The notes beneath the pieces were generated by a model that saw only the letters and a program-made list of their open reading frames with translations, was not told where the DNA came from and ran no database searches. From contig JAKLLS010000007.1 in assembly GCA_022014155.1 (NCBI GenBank), positions 1 to 58,147 of the forward strand: a stretch of 58,147 nt of DNA, in the 5' to 3' direction. Source of the stretch: Marinobacter sp. Lineage in GTDB: Bacteria; Pseudomonadota; Gammaproteobacteria; Pseudomonadales; Oleiphilaceae. Positions 9,877 through 19,167 of the stretch are shown here, piece after piece. Made by a program: the position numbers and the translations under genes. Every line of letters begins with the position of its first letter. Positions within the stretch are counted from its first letter, which is position 1.

Positions 9877-10631
9877 ACGCCAAAGCCAACACCGCCATGA
9901 ACCGCAAGGACTTTGAACAGGCCCTGCGGGACAAGGGGCAGTATTACCACATCCACCACCCCTACCATAAAGCCATGTACGGCGGGCAATGCACGCCGGA
10001 ACAGATTCGCGGCTGGGTGGCCAACCGGTATTACTACCAGATCAATATCCCCCGGAAAGACGCCGCGATCATGGCCAACTGTCCGGACGCCAGTGTGCGC
10101 CGGATGTGGTTGCAACGGATACTGGATCACGATGGTCACGAAGGTGATGCCGGTGGCATCGAAGCCTGGTTGTGTCTGGCGGAAGCGGTGGGTTTGAGCC
10201 GGGAAGAGGTCATCGACCAACGTCATGTACTGCCCGGTGTGCGCTTTGCCGTCGATGCCTACCTGAACTTTGCCCGCCGGGCGACCTGGCAGGAAGCGGC
10301 CTGTTCTTCACTGACCGAGCTGTTCGCCCCGGAGATCCACCAGTCCCGGCTGGACAGCTGGCCGCAACATTACCCCTGGATCGAAGAAAGCGGTTACCAC
10401 TATTTCCGTAAACGACTCTCGGAGGCTCGTCGGGATGTGGAGCACGGTCTGACGATCACCTTGGACAGTTTCACCACGGTTGCCTCACAGGCCCGTGCCC
10501 TGGAAATCCTCCAATTCAAGCTGGATATTTTATGGTCTATGTTGGATGCCCTGACTATGGCTTACCTGCACCGGACGCCACCGTACCACACCGTAACCGA
10601 TCAACCGGTCTGGCACCGGGGGCTGTGGTGA
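9873..10631 (+). CDS. pqqC: Pyrroloquinoline-quinone synthase PqqC
   Basis: 252 residues, the family norm. The helical-bundle oxidase catalyses ring closure and the final eight-electron oxidation using O2 without a cofactor. Recognisable segments: [33 protein letters not shown] and [18 protein letters not shown] with the active-site His residues, then [23 protein letters not shown]. The ATG at 9873 overlaps the pqqB stop; a second ATG eight codons in is possible. It overlaps pqqD by 4 bp. Confidence 0.97.
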   Translation: MNAKANTAMNRKDFEQALRDKGQYYHIHHPYHKAMYGGQCTPEQIRGWVANRYYYQINIPRKDAAIMANCPDASVRRMWLQRILDHDGHEGDAGGIEAWLCLAEAVGLSREEVIDQRHVLPGVRFAVDAYLNFARRATWQEAACSSLTELFAPEIHQSRLDSWPQHYPWIEESGYHYFRKRLSEARRDVEHGLTITLDSFTTVASQARALEILQFKLDILWSMLDALTMAYLHRTPPYHTVTDQPVWHRGLW

Positions 10632-10903
10632 CTGACAGCGTGGCGAGGGTGCCCCGCCTGCGCCCGGGTTTCCGCTTCCAGTGGGAGCCGGTGCAGGACT
10701 GCTACGTACTGTTATACCCGGAAGGCATGGTGAAGCTGAACGGAAGCGCCGGTGCTATTCTCAACGAAGTGGATGGCCAGCGCAGTGTGGCCGATATCGT
10801 CGCCACCCTCGAACAGCAGTTTCCGGACGCCGGTTCCCTGGAAGGGGATGTGAACGACTTTCTCCGGGATGCTTGCCAGCAACATTGGATCGAGATGTCA
10901 TGA
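10628..10903 (+). CDS. pqqD: PQQ peptide chaperone PqqD
   Basis: 91 residues from a GTG start at 10628 in GTGA, which overlaps the pqqC stop; the frame is open further upstream but that part is only the shadow of pqqC. PqqD is the RRE-type peptide-binding domain that presents PqqA to the radical-SAM enzyme PqqE. Family features: [15 protein letters not shown] near the N-terminus, [16 protein letters not shown] and the [11 protein letters not shown] turn. Its stop overlaps the pqqE start (ATGA). Confidence 0.95.
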   Translation: MTDSVARVPRLRPGFRFQWEPVQDCYVLLYPEGMVKLNGSAGAILNEVDGQRSVADIVATLEQQFPDAGSLEGDVNDFLRDACQQHWIEMS

Positions 10904-12057
10904 CCAGCCCCGAGGCAGCCAAAACGGTCAGTAACCCGAATAAGGCGGGACCACCCCTCTGGCTGCTGGCGGAGCTGACCTATCGGTGCCCGCTGCAGTG
11001 TCCCTACTGTTCCAATCCCCTGGATTTCGCCAGTACCGAGCAGGAACTGACTACGGAAGAATGGGTTGGCGTGCTGCGCCAGGGCCGTACCATGGGGGCC
11101 GCGCAATTGGGGTTTTCCGGTGGTGAGCCCCTGGTTCGCCAGGATCTGCCGGAGCTGATCGCCGAGGCGAGGCACCTTGGCTATTACAGTAATCTGATTA
11201 CGTCCGGACTCGGACTCAGTGAAGCGAAAGTGAATGCCTTCCGGGATGCGGGCCTGGATCATATCCAGGTCAGTTTCCAGGCGTCTGACCCGGAGCTCAA
11301 CAATGCGGTGGCGGGTTCCCGCAAGGCCTTCGACCAGAAGCTGGCCATGGCCCGCGCAGTGAAAGAAGCCGGCTACCCGATGGTGCTTAACTTTGTGATC
11401 CACCGCCACAACATCCATCAGATGAATGACATCATGGCGTTGTGCGAGCGCCTGGGCGCCGATTACGTCGAGCTGGCCACCTGTCAGTATTACGGCTGGG
11501 CATTCAAGAACCGCGAGGGGCTGATGCCGTCCCGGGCGCAGCTGGAAAAGGCGGAAGGGGAAGTCCAGGCCTATCGTCAACAGCTGGCCGCCAGTGGCTC
11601 GGCGATGAAGCTGATTTTCGTCACCCCGGACTACTACGAGGAACGCCCCAAGGCCTGCATGAACGGCTGGGGCAGCCTGTTCCTGACCGTGGCACCGGAC
11701 GGCACGGCCTTGCCCTGTCACAGCGCAAAATTGCTGCCCATTGATTTCCCGAATGTGCGGGATATGGAGCTCAATGCCATCTGGTATGACAGCCCCGGTT
11801 TCAATCATTACCGGGGTGACAGCTGGATGCCCGAGCCCTGTCGGTCCTGTGATGAAAAAGGGAAGGATTTCGGCGGCTGTCGCTGTCAGGCGTACCTGTT
11901 GACCGGCAACGCCGACAACGCCGATCCGGTGTGCAGTAAATCCTCGCACCATGACCGAATCCTGGCGGCGAGGAGAGCCGCCGACCACGCCACGGCGGGC
12001 ATCGACGAACTGACCTATCGCAATGCGGATAACTCCAGACTGTTCTTCAGGGGCTGA
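10900..12057 (+). CDS. pqqE: PqqA peptide cyclase PqqE (radical SAM, SPASM)
   Basis: 385 residues from the ATG at 10900, which overlaps the pqqD stop. The radical-SAM cluster motif CPLQCPYC gives Cys30, Cys34 and Cys37; [10 protein letters not shown] is the SAM-binding GGE motif. The C-terminal SPASM region supplies the auxiliary cluster cysteines ([24 protein letters not shown] and PVC). The enzyme links Glu and Tyr side chains of PqqA held by PqqD. The 3' end overlaps the next gene by 35 bp. Confidence 0.97.
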   Translation: MTSPEAAKTVSNPNKAGPPLWLLAELTYRCPLQCPYCSNPLDFASTEQELTTEEWVGVLRQGRTMGAAQLGFSGGEPLVRQDLPELIAEARHLGYYSNLITSGLGLSEAKVNAFRDAGLDHIQVSFQASDPELNNAVAGSRKAFDQKLAMARAVKEAGYPMVLNFVIHRHNIHQMNDIMALCERLGADYVELATCQYYGWAFKNREGLMPSRAQLEKAEGEVQAYRQQLAASGSAMKLIFVTPDYYEERPKACMNGWGSLFLTVAPDGTALPCHSAKLLPIDFPNVRDMELNAIWYDSPGFNHYRGDSWMPEPCRSCDEKGKDFGGCRCQAYLLTGNADNADPVCSKSSHHDRILAARRAADHATAGIDELTYRNADNSRLFFRG

Positions 12058-13918
12058 TGTTTCCTGTGCCCCTGCCCGTGATACAGCCTCCGGCAATCAG
12101 CCAGTCCTGCTGAGCGCCGAGGACGCGTGTGCCTCCTATATCCAGCGCGGGTCGCTGTCGGTCTCGAAGGGTGGCCTTTTCTGGCTACAAACTGACCCGT
12201 CTCTGGGTGCAACTACCTTATGGCATCTGACAGATCAGGGGCCGCTCCGGCTGGGGCCACAAACACTGAGTATTCGCAGTCGGGTCAATGGGTACGGTGG
12301 GGGAGCCCTGGCAGCATCGGATCTCGGTGTGTTTGTGGTGAGCGAGGATCAACAGATTCACTTTATTGACCTGATGGATGGCCACTGCCAGCAACTGACA
12401 GATGAATGCGGGGTTGCCTATGGCGGACTGGTGGCCGACCCGGCTCGACACCGGGTGCTGGCCGTAAGAGAGGCGGACGGTCGCCAGCAACTGGTGGCTG
12501 TGGGACCGGATCAGGGCATCCAGATCCTGCACAGTGGCCAGGACTTTTATGGGGCACCTTCGTTCTCCGACGATGGGTGTCATATTGCCTGGGTGAGTTG
12601 GCAGCTGCCGGACATGCCCTGGCTCAGAACCGAGCTGTGGACGGCCGTGGTGACGGAGAGTGGTTGGCTCCGGGGCTGTGAGACCTGGCCGACGCCATCG
12701 GAAGCGTCGGTACAGCAACCGGTGTTTGCCGGTAACAGGCTTTGGGTGCTGTCCGACCATGGCGGTTGGTGGCAACCGTGGCGCCTGGATCCGGATGGCA
12801 TTAATGGTGACTGGATTGGTAGCGATGCCCCCACTCTGGATCATGCCAATGCGTCCTGGCAACTGGGGGAGTCCCACCACGCCCCCCTGGTGGGTGGTGG
12901 CTGGGCCAGGATTCGCTATTGCAACGGGACCGGTGAACTCTGGCTGCTTGACCACGAAGGTCGCCAGGGCCGGAGGGTGGCCCAACCATTCAGTGATTTT
13001 CGTGATCTGTGTTCGGCAGGGGCGGAACTGTATTGTATCGCCCGATCTTCCACGCAGCTGGATGCGGTGTTGGCAATCAATCCGGGCACCGATCAGGTGC
13101 GAGTCGTCGCGGGTGGAGAAGAGGCCATGACGGGGCGCTCACCGGCCCTGCCGCAGAGCTTTGTGGTACCGCCTGCAAGCACTTCCGACCCGGCTATTCA
13201 GGGCTTTTTCTATAGCCCCATCTCAGAGGAGGCGGAGAATCCGCCGCCCCTGATCCTGGTAGCCCACGGTGGCCCGACCTCGGCAGCCTATCCGGTCTTC
13301 AACCCTCACATACAGTTCTGGTGCCAGCGCGGATTTGCCGTGGCCGAAGTTAACTATCGTGGCAGCACCGGTTTTGGCCGGCATTTCCGGTTGGCACTGG
13401 CGGGTCGCTGGGGCGAAGCCGATGTCGAGGATATGGAACGGGCGGCGGATTACCTGGTTGCCAGGGGGCTCGTAGATGGTCGTCGCCTGTTTATACAGGG
13501 GCGAAGCTCCGGCGGGTACACGGTATTGATGACACTGATCGCCAGCCGCCGTTTTGCCGCAGGGGCAAGTATGTATGGTGTGACCGACCCGTTAAGGCTC
13601 AGGGCGGCAACCCATCGTTTCGAATCAGGATATCTGGATTGGTTGTTGGGCTCTCCACACCAATACCCGGAGCGCTGGCACGCGCGGACGCCGCTGCACC
13701 AGGCCGATCGCATCCGGACACCCATGATTTTCTTCCAGGGCGGCCAGGACCAGGTTGTGGTTCCCGAGCAGACCAGGGCCATGATTTCCATGATGCAAGC
13801 CGCCGGCTTATCGCCGGAGCTGCACTGGTTTGACGACGAGGGCCATGGTTTCCGGGCTCAGTCCAGTCAGGCTGGCATGCTGACGTGGCTCTATGGCTTC
13901 TATCGGAAGCACGGTTAG
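12023..13918 (+). CDS. pqqH: S9 family serine peptidase of the pqq operon (PqqH-like)
   Basis: 631 residues. The N-terminal two thirds is a beta-propeller-like region with irregular repeats; the C-terminal third is a prolyl-oligopeptidase alpha/beta-hydrolase: [19 protein letters not shown], catalytic Ser495 in GRSSGG, Asp in GGQDQVVVP and His in DEGHGF. No signal peptide. P. aeruginosa has an S9 peptidase gene (pqqH) in the same place after pqqE. It may help trim the cross-linked PqqA, a step done elsewhere by the unrelated M16 peptidase PqqF, which is not in the window. The start is uncertain: the ATG at 12023 overlaps pqqE by 35 bp and has a weak Shine-Dalgarno, but no better in-frame start is near. 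Confidence 0.82.
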   Translation: MRITPDCSSGADVSCAPARDTASGNQPVLLSAEDACASYIQRGSLSVSKGGLFWLQTDPSLGATTLWHLTDQGPLRLGPQTLSIRSRVNGYGGGALAASDLGVFVVSEDQQIHFIDLMDGHCQQLTDECGVAYGGLVADPARHRVLAVREADGRQQLVAVGPDQGIQILHSGQDFYGAPSFSDDGCHIAWVSWQLPDMPWLRTELWTAVVTESGWLRGCETWPTPSEASVQQPVFAGNRLWVLSDHGGWWQPWRLDPDGINGDWIGSDAPTLDHANASWQLGESHHAPLVGGGWARIRYCNGTGELWLLDHEGRQGRRVAQPFSDFRDLCSAGAELYCIARSSTQLDAVLAINPGTDQVRVVAGGEEAMTGRSPALPQSFVVPPASTSDPAIQGFFYSPISEEAENPPPLILVAHGGPTSAAYPVFNPHIQFWCQRGFAVAEVNYRGSTGFGRHFRLALAGRWGEADVEDMERAADYLVARGLVDGRRLFIQGRSSGGYTVLMTLIASRRFAAGASMYGVTDPLRLRAATHRFESGYLDWLLGSPHQYPERWHARTPLHQADRIRTPMIFFQGGQDQVVVPEQTRAMISMMQAAGLSPELHWFDDEGHGFRAQSSQAGMLTWLYGFYRKHG

Positions 13919-13998
13919 CCTAAAGGCCATGAACCTGCGGGGAACTTGAGTTAAACTTTCGACGATTCCTATAACAAAAATGCGTCGAGTACAGCCCA

Positions 13999-15162
13999 AT
14001 GAGTCACGACATATCAGCACTTCGAAAGTTTGTCTCACCGGAGATCGTGTTTGGTGCAGGTGCGCGTAAATCCGTTGCCAATTTCGCCAGTAACTTCGGG
14101 GCAAAACACGTACTGCTGGTCTCCGACCCCGGCGTGGCGGCTGCTGGCTGGGTGAATGAGATTGTGACGCTGCTGACGGATGCCGGAATCCGCACCACGA
14201 TATTTACCGGAGTGTCACCCAATCCCAAGGTGGATGAGGTGATGGCGGGGGCCGAGTTGTACAAGTCCAGCGAGTGCGATGTCATTGTCGCCATTGGTGG
14301 TGGCAGTCCCATGGATTGCGCCAAGGGTATTGGCATTGTGGCAACGCACGGGCGCAGCATTCTGGAGTTCGAGGGGGTGGATACCATTACCCATCCATCG
14401 CCTCCGCTGATATTGATACCAACTACAGCGGGTACATCGGCGGATGTCTCGCAATTTGCGATCATTTCCGATCCCAAACGGCGCTTCAAGTTTTCCATTA
14501 TCAGCAAGGCGGTGGTCCCCGACGTCTCCCTGATTGATCCGGAAGTCACGGAAACCATGGACGCCTTTCTGACTGCCTGCACCGGTGTGGATGCCATGGT
14601 TCATGCGATCGAGGCGTTCGTGTCCACCGGCAGTGGGCCGTTAACCGATTCCCACGCCCTGGAAGCGATCCGGCTTATTAACCGCAACCTTGAGCCGTTG
14701 GTGGAGAACACCGCAAACCCATTCCTGCGTGAGCAGATCATGTTGGCGTCGATGCAGGCCGGGCTTGCTTTTTCCAACGCCATTCTTGGGGCGGTTCACG
14801 CGATGTCCCACAGCCTTGGTGGTTATCTGGATCTGCCCCACGGTTTATGTAATGCGTTGCTGCTGGAACATGTTGTGGCCTATAACTTCACGTCCGCGGA
14901 AGACCGGTTCCGCCGGGTGGCCGAGGCGATGGACATAGATACCCGCGGTATGGGCAAGCCTGAAATCAAGAAGCGGCTGATGAACCGTATTGTCGAGCTC
15001 AAACGCAAGGTCGGGCTTGAGGCGCGGCTCGCCGAGTTGGGGGTTACCGTATCCGATATTCCGTACCTGTCAGGGTTCGCCCTGCAGGACCCTTGCATAC
15101 TCACGAATCCCCGCAAGTCCAGTTTGCGGGATGTCCAGGTCGTTTATGAAGAAGCCCTCTGA
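13999..15162 (+). CDS. ercA: Iron-containing alcohol dehydrogenase-like regulatory protein ErcA
   Basis: 387 residues, group III Fe-ADH fold. Seen: IVFGAGARKSV at the N-terminus, the NAD-binding GGGSPMDCAKG, TTAGTSADVSQF, and metal-ligand residues around DAMVHAIEAF, HAMSHSLGG and LPHGLCN. In Pseudomonas ErcA is a Fe-ADH homologue needed for regulation of the PQQ/ethanol oxidation genes and lies just before the kinase gene ercS, as here. Its last 17 bases overlap ercS, implying coupled translation. It may act as a sensor of alcohol or redox state rather than a bulk catabolic enzyme. Confidence 0.88.
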   Translation: MSHDISALRKFVSPEIVFGAGARKSVANFASNFGAKHVLLVSDPGVAAAGWVNEIVTLLTDAGIRTTIFTGVSPNPKVDEVMAGAELYKSSECDVIVAIGGGSPMDCAKGIGIVATHGRSILEFEGVDTITHPSPPLILIPTTAGTSADVSQFAIISDPKRRFKFSIISKAVVPDVSLIDPEVTETMDAFLTACTGVDAMVHAIEAFVSTGSGPLTDSHALEAIRLINRNLEPLVENTANPFLREQIMLASMQAGLAFSNAILGAVHAMSHSLGGYLDLPHGLCNALLLEHVVAYNFTSAEDRFRRVAEAMDIDTRGMGKPEIKKRLMNRIVELKRKVGLEARLAELGVTVSDIPYLSGFALQDPCILTNPRKSSLRDVQVVYEEAL

Positions 15163-16903
15163 GGAAAAGGACAATGGCTATGGAGTGGGCGATCTGTTGG
15201 GGCTGGGAAGCCAATCAGTCCGCAAGAACTATTACCCCGCCCTGCAGCAACGCATAGAGGAACTGGAGAAGGAGCGAAACCGCTACAAGTGGCTGTTTGA
15301 AAACGCACTTCACGGCATCTTCCAGGCCAACATGCGTGGCGGTTTTCTGGCCTGTAACCCCGCGATGGCCCGTATTTGCGGATACGCCAGTGCTGAGGAT
15401 CTGAAGCAACGGGTGATCCGGCTGCGGGAGCAGTTATTCTGCAGTTCCAATGAGTTTGACAAGATCCGCCAGGAGCTCCTGGACGAGGGCAGCCTGCGTC
15501 TCCGGGAGACCCGTTTGCGGCGGGTGGACAACACCCCGGTGCATGTCGCGATCTCCATATTGCGACGCCCGGACCTGGGCCCGGAAGTGGTGGAAGCGTT
15601 CGTGGCGGATATCACCGAACGGGTTCAGGCCCGGCAAAAGCTGGAACAGCTCAATGCGGATCTGGAGCGACGGGTGGAAGAGCGCACCGAAGCCTTGCAG
15701 AACGCCAACGTCGGGCTGCGCTACCAGATCGAGGAGCGGGAAAAGGTTGAGCGCGAACTGGTGGTCGCCATGGAAGCCGCGCGGGAAGCCAACCGGAGCA
15801 AGGACAAATATCTTGCCGCCGCAAGCCACGATCTGATGCAGCCGCTGAATGCCGCCAGGCTGATGATTTCTGCCCTTCAGGATAGCCAACTGCCGGAACA
15901 GGAGGAGCGCATGGTGCACCAGGTTCACCGCGCCCTTGAAGGCGCGGAGGACTTGCTGGCGGACCTGCTGGATATCTCCAAGCTGGACCAGCAGGCGATG
16001 AAGCCGGATCTGGCATTCACCGACATGGCGGCGCTTGCGACCGGGCTCGGAGAGGAGTTTGAAGCGGTGGCCGCCAATGCCGGTTTGAAGTTCCGGATTC
16101 ATACGGTGCCCGCAATGGTCAAAACCGATCAGCGTATGCTGACCCGCATCATCCGCAATCTGTTGAGCAATGCCTTCCGCTACACCCGTCAAGGGGGGGT
16201 GTTGCTGGCCTTGCGCGCCCGCGGCGACTGCCTGCGCATTGAAGTCTGGGACACCGGGGTGGGCATCGAAGAGGGTAAGCTCCGGGACATCTTCAGGGAA
16301 TTCCACCAGCTCCTGCCCCAGGGCACCGGGGGGCGTCAGGGCGTGGGGCTGGGACTGGCCATTGTGGAGCGTATGGTCAGGATTCTGGGCTACGATATTG
16401 ACGTCTCCTCCCGACCGGGCAGGGGATCCCGGTTCGTATTGACCGTTCCCCTGGAGAAAAGTATGACTGGCCAGACAGAGGTCGGGGAAAGAAATCCGCT
16501 CGAATCTTTTGCCGAAGGCTTCAACGGTTCCCGGGTACTGGTCATTGATAATGAACAGGCTGTTCTGGATAGCATGCAGGTATTGCTGGAGCGCTGGGGG
16601 TGCTCGGTCACGGCGGCCCGCAGCGACATTGAGGCCCTGAAAATGCTGGCCACGGCGGAACAGCTCCCATCTGTGATACTGGCGGATTATCATCTGGATC
16701 ATAACCTGACGGGCTGTGAAGCGATCTATAGCGTCCGCCGCAAACTGGATCGTGATATTCCCGCCGCGATCATTACTGCCGACAGTAGTGACAATATCCG
16801 AAGGCTGGTGCGCGCCCAGTATCTGCCGATCCTCAACAAACCGGTCAAACCCAATCGGCTGCGGGCATTGTTGACGAGTCTGCTGGGGCCATCTTCGGAA
16901 TAA
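15146..16903 (+). CDS. ercS: Hybrid sensor histidine kinase ErcS-like (PAS-HisKA-HATPase-REC)
   Basis: 585 residues from the ATG at 15146. Order: coiled coil (about 30-45), PAS domain (about 45-155), coiled coil with ERRVEERTEAL (160-215), HisKA with phospho-acceptor His228 in ASHDLMQPLN, HATPase with NLLSNAFRYT, DTGVGI and GVGLGLAIV, and a receiver domain (about 445-585) with phospho-acceptor Asp514 in LADYHLD and Lys in LNKPVKP. No membrane segment, so it is cytosolic. The Pseudomonas counterpart regulates the exa and pqq genes through a response-regulator cascade not encoded here. The 17-bp overlap with ercA supports pairing with that protein. Confidence 0.88.
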   Translation: MKKPSEEKDNGYGVGDLLGLGSQSVRKNYYPALQQRIEELEKERNRYKWLFENALHGIFQANMRGGFLACNPAMARICGYASAEDLKQRVIRLREQLFCSSNEFDKIRQELLDEGSLRLRETRLRRVDNTPVHVAISILRRPDLGPEVVEAFVADITERVQARQKLEQLNADLERRVEERTEALQNANVGLRYQIEEREKVERELVVAMEAAREANRSKDKYLAAASHDLMQPLNAARLMISALQDSQLPEQEERMVHQVHRALEGAEDLLADLLDISKLDQQAMKPDLAFTDMAALATGLGEEFEAVAANAGLKFRIHTVPAMVKTDQRMLTRIIRNLLSNAFRYTRQGGVLLALRARGDCLRIEVWDTGVGIEEGKLRDIFREFHQLLPQGTGGRQGVGLGLAIVERMVRILGYDIDVSSRPGRGSRFVLTVPLEKSMTGQTEVGERNPLESFAEGFNGSRVLVIDNEQAVLDSMQVLLERWGCSVTAARSDIEALKMLATAEQLPSVILADYHLDHNLTGCEAIYSVRRKLDRDIPAAIITADSSDNIRRLVRAQYLPILNKPVKPNRLRALLTSLLGPSSE

Positions 16904-16974
16904 CGAACTAACCTGTCATGGCCCAAGGGTCTACACTGATTCCTGAGATCCCATGAATTTCAGGAGAGTGCACC

Positions 16975-17259
16975 ATGGCAATAACCGATAACGCCCTGAC
17001 CAATCACGAAGTGACCATCTGCCTCGCAGGCGGTGCTGTCCTCGGCCCCTTCAATGCCACTTGGTCCCAGGACAATGGTGGTGATGTCCGTGAGCTCGTG
17101 AAGGAATACGATGCCTTTTTGCAGGGTGAGAAGCAGCGCCGGTTCAAGTTTCATCTCCACGATACCTACACCAATACCGTCCAGACATTAGTTGTTAACT
17201 TTGAGCAGGTTACGGGAATCTGTGACCATGTGAGGCTGAAATCCCACCAAGGGGGCTGA
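16975..17259 (+). CDS. Small conserved-looking hypothetical protein
   Basis: 94 residues, ATG preceded by CAGGAGAG. No signal peptide or membrane segment. Short beta strands seem likely (EVTICLAGGAVLGPF, FKFHLHDTYTNTVQTLVVNF). The composition is protein-like and the Shine-Dalgarno is good, so I take it as real, but I do not recognise the family. It stands alone between ercS and fumC, 32 bp before the latter, and may share its transcript. Confidence 0.7.
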   Translation: MAITDNALTNHEVTICLAGGAVLGPFNATWSQDNGGDVRELVKEYDAFLQGEKQRRFKFHLHDTYTNTVQTLVVNFEQVTGICDHVRLKSHQGG

Positions 17260-17291
17260 CGATTCCCTGATACCGATAAGGAGAGGGTGTC

Positions 17292-18668
17292 ATGAGTGAA
17301 TTCAGAACGGAAAAAGACAGTCTCGGAGAGGTGCATGTGCCGGCGGACGCTCTCTGGGGCGCGCAGACACAACGGGCCGTTGATAACTTCCCGGTCAGTG
17401 GCCAGCCCATGCCGTCGGCGTTTATTGCCGCTGTTGCCCGGGTCAAGCAGGCCGCAGCGGAGGCCAATGCCAGTCTTGGGTACCTGGACAATGAAAAGCG
17501 GGATGCGATCGTCGAGGCATGCGAACAGTTGGTGAACGGCGATCATGCCGACCAGTTTCCGGTGGACCGCTACCAGACCGGTTCCGGTACCAGCACCAAT
17601 ATGAACGTCAACGAAGTGATTGCTGCGTTGGCGGCGCGTGCCGGTGTTCAGGTAAACGCCAACGATCACGTCAACATGAGCCAGAGTTCCAATGACGTGA
17701 TTCCGACCGCCATCCACGTCAGTGCCGTTACGGTGGTTCAGACCCAACTGTTGCCAGCGTTGTCTCACCTCTGCGGAGTCATCTACGAGCGTGAAGCGCT
17801 GTTCTCGGAACAGGTTAAGACCGGTCGGACACACCTGATGGATGCCATGCCGGTGACCGTGGGTCAGGAGCTCCGCACCTGGCGTGAGCAACTGCTGGCG
17901 GCGGAAAAGCGAGTGGAAGCGGCGGCTGACGATCTGATGGCGTTGCCGCAGGGCGGGACCGCGGTAGGCACCGGTATAAACGCACCGGATGAATTTCCCG
18001 CACAATTCGTCAAGTTCCTTGCGACCGACACCGGTTACCATTTCCGTTCCCTGGAGCACAAATTTGTCGGGCAAAGTGCGATCGATTCCCCTGTGGCGCT
18101 ATCTGCCCAGCTTCGGGGCGTGGCGATCGTACTGACCAAAATCGCCAATGATCTGCGGTGGATGAACAGTGGGCCGATTCATGGGCTGGCAGAGATCAGT
18201 TTGCCTGCGCTGCAACCCGGAAGCAGCATTATGCCGGGGAAAGTGAACCCGGTGATTCCGGAATCGGTGGCCATGGTCAGTGCCCAGGTCATGGGGATGG
18301 ATACAACGATTGCGCTGGCCGGTCAGTCCGGTAATTTTCAGCTCAATGTGATGTTACCGCTGGTGGGGGCCAATCTGTTGGATATGGTTTCGTTGTTGAG
18401 TAACGCATCTTCCATGCTGGCAGAAAAAGCGATCAAGGGCCTCACGGTTAACGTGGATAACCTGAACGCCGGTGTGGGGCGGAATCCGGTGCTGGTCACT
18501 GCCCTGAATCCGGAAATTGGCTATGCCCTGGCGGCGGATATTGCCAAGGAGGCCTATCGTACCGGTCGCCCGGTAATTGATGTGGCAGAGGAGCGAAGCG
18601 GACTGGACAGGGCCCGGCTGGAAACGCTGATGGATCCGCTCAAACTGACCCGTGGCGGGGTTTCCTGA
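17292..18668 (+). CDS. fumC: Class II fumarate hydratase
   Basis: 458 residues, normal length. Signatures: GSGTSTNMNVNEV, MSQSSNDVIPTAIH and the fumarase/aspartase signature GSSIMPGKVNPV; RTHLMDAMPVT carries the active-site His region. Interconverts fumarate and malate in the TCA cycle without an iron-sulfur cluster, which suits oxidative or iron-poor conditions. The ATG at 17292 follows AAGGAGAGG. The malate it makes would feed the malate:quinone oxidoreductase encoded further on, although that gene is in a separate unit. Confidence 0.96.
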   Translation: MSEFRTEKDSLGEVHVPADALWGAQTQRAVDNFPVSGQPMPSAFIAAVARVKQAAAEANASLGYLDNEKRDAIVEACEQLVNGDHADQFPVDRYQTGSGTSTNMNVNEVIAALAARAGVQVNANDHVNMSQSSNDVIPTAIHVSAVTVVQTQLLPALSHLCGVIYEREALFSEQVKTGRTHLMDAMPVTVGQELRTWREQLLAAEKRVEAAADDLMALPQGGTAVGTGINAPDEFPAQFVKFLATDTGYHFRSLEHKFVGQSAIDSPVALSAQLRGVAIVLTKIANDLRWMNSGPIHGLAEISLPALQPGSSIMPGKVNPVIPESVAMVSAQVMGMDTTIALAGQSGNFQLNVMLPLVGANLLDMVSLLSNASSMLAEKAIKGLTVNVDNLNAGVGRNPVLVTALNPEIGYALAADIAKEAYRTGRPVIDVAEERSGLDRARLETLMDPLKLTRGGVS

Positions 18669-18681
18669 ACCGGAGGCTGAC

Positions 18682-19164
18682 TTGATCCTGGCACTGGAGC
18701 TGTTTGTGATGTTGGTGCTGGCTAACGGAGCCCCGGTGGTTGCCAGGAAATTGTTTGGCCATCGTTGGTCGGCCCCGGTGGATGGCGGCCGTCTCTGGCA
18801 CGATGGGCGCCCACTGCTGGGCAAGAGTAAAACCTGGCGTGGTGTGGTGACCGGCACCGCGAGTTGCGGCCTGTTTGCCATGGTGGCTGGGATAGGGGGG
18901 GGCTTTGGTTTTCTGTTTGGTGCGCTGGGGTTGCTTGGCGATATGCTCAGCAGCTTCATCAAGCGCCGGCGGGGTTTGCCTGCCAGTGCCAGGGCTTTAT
19001 GGTTGGACCAGATTCCGGAAGCGGTGTTGCCCATGATTCTGGCGTTTTTCTGGCTGCCCCTGGGGTTCTGGCACGCAGTGGCGGTGGTGGTGCTGTTTAC
19101 CGCATCCAATATTCTGTTATCGCCCGTACTTTACCGGCTCGGTATCCGACACCAGCCCCACTGA
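18682..19164 (+). CDS. CDP-archaeol synthase-like integral membrane protein (CarS/DUF46 family)
   Basis: 160 residues if translation starts at TTG 18682, which has GGAGG seven bases ahead; an in-frame ATG at 18652 overlaps fumC and has no Shine-Dalgarno. Four hydrophobic segments are visible, with the conserved ANGAPVVARKL, DGGRLWHDGRPLLGKSKTWRG and GLLGDMLSSFIKRR blocks of the family. Archaeal members transfer CDP to unsaturated archaeol; bacterial members are related to CDP-diglyceride synthetases but their substrate is mostly unknown. It is convergent with the next gene, with only 3 bp between the stops. Confidence 0.8.
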   Translation: MILALELFVMLVLANGAPVVARKLFGHRWSAPVDGGRLWHDGRPLLGKSKTWRGVVTGTASCGLFAMVAGIGGGFGFLFGALGLLGDMLSSFIKRRRGLPASARALWLDQIPEAVLPMILAFFWLPLGFWHAVAVVVLFTASNILLSPVLYRLGIRHQPH

Positions 19165-19167
19165 TCA

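Noticed and set aside
10702-12096. Long minus-strand frame opposite pqqD/pqqE
   Set aside because: Shadow of PqqE, whose motifs are complete on the plus strand; no ribosome-binding site or family pattern.
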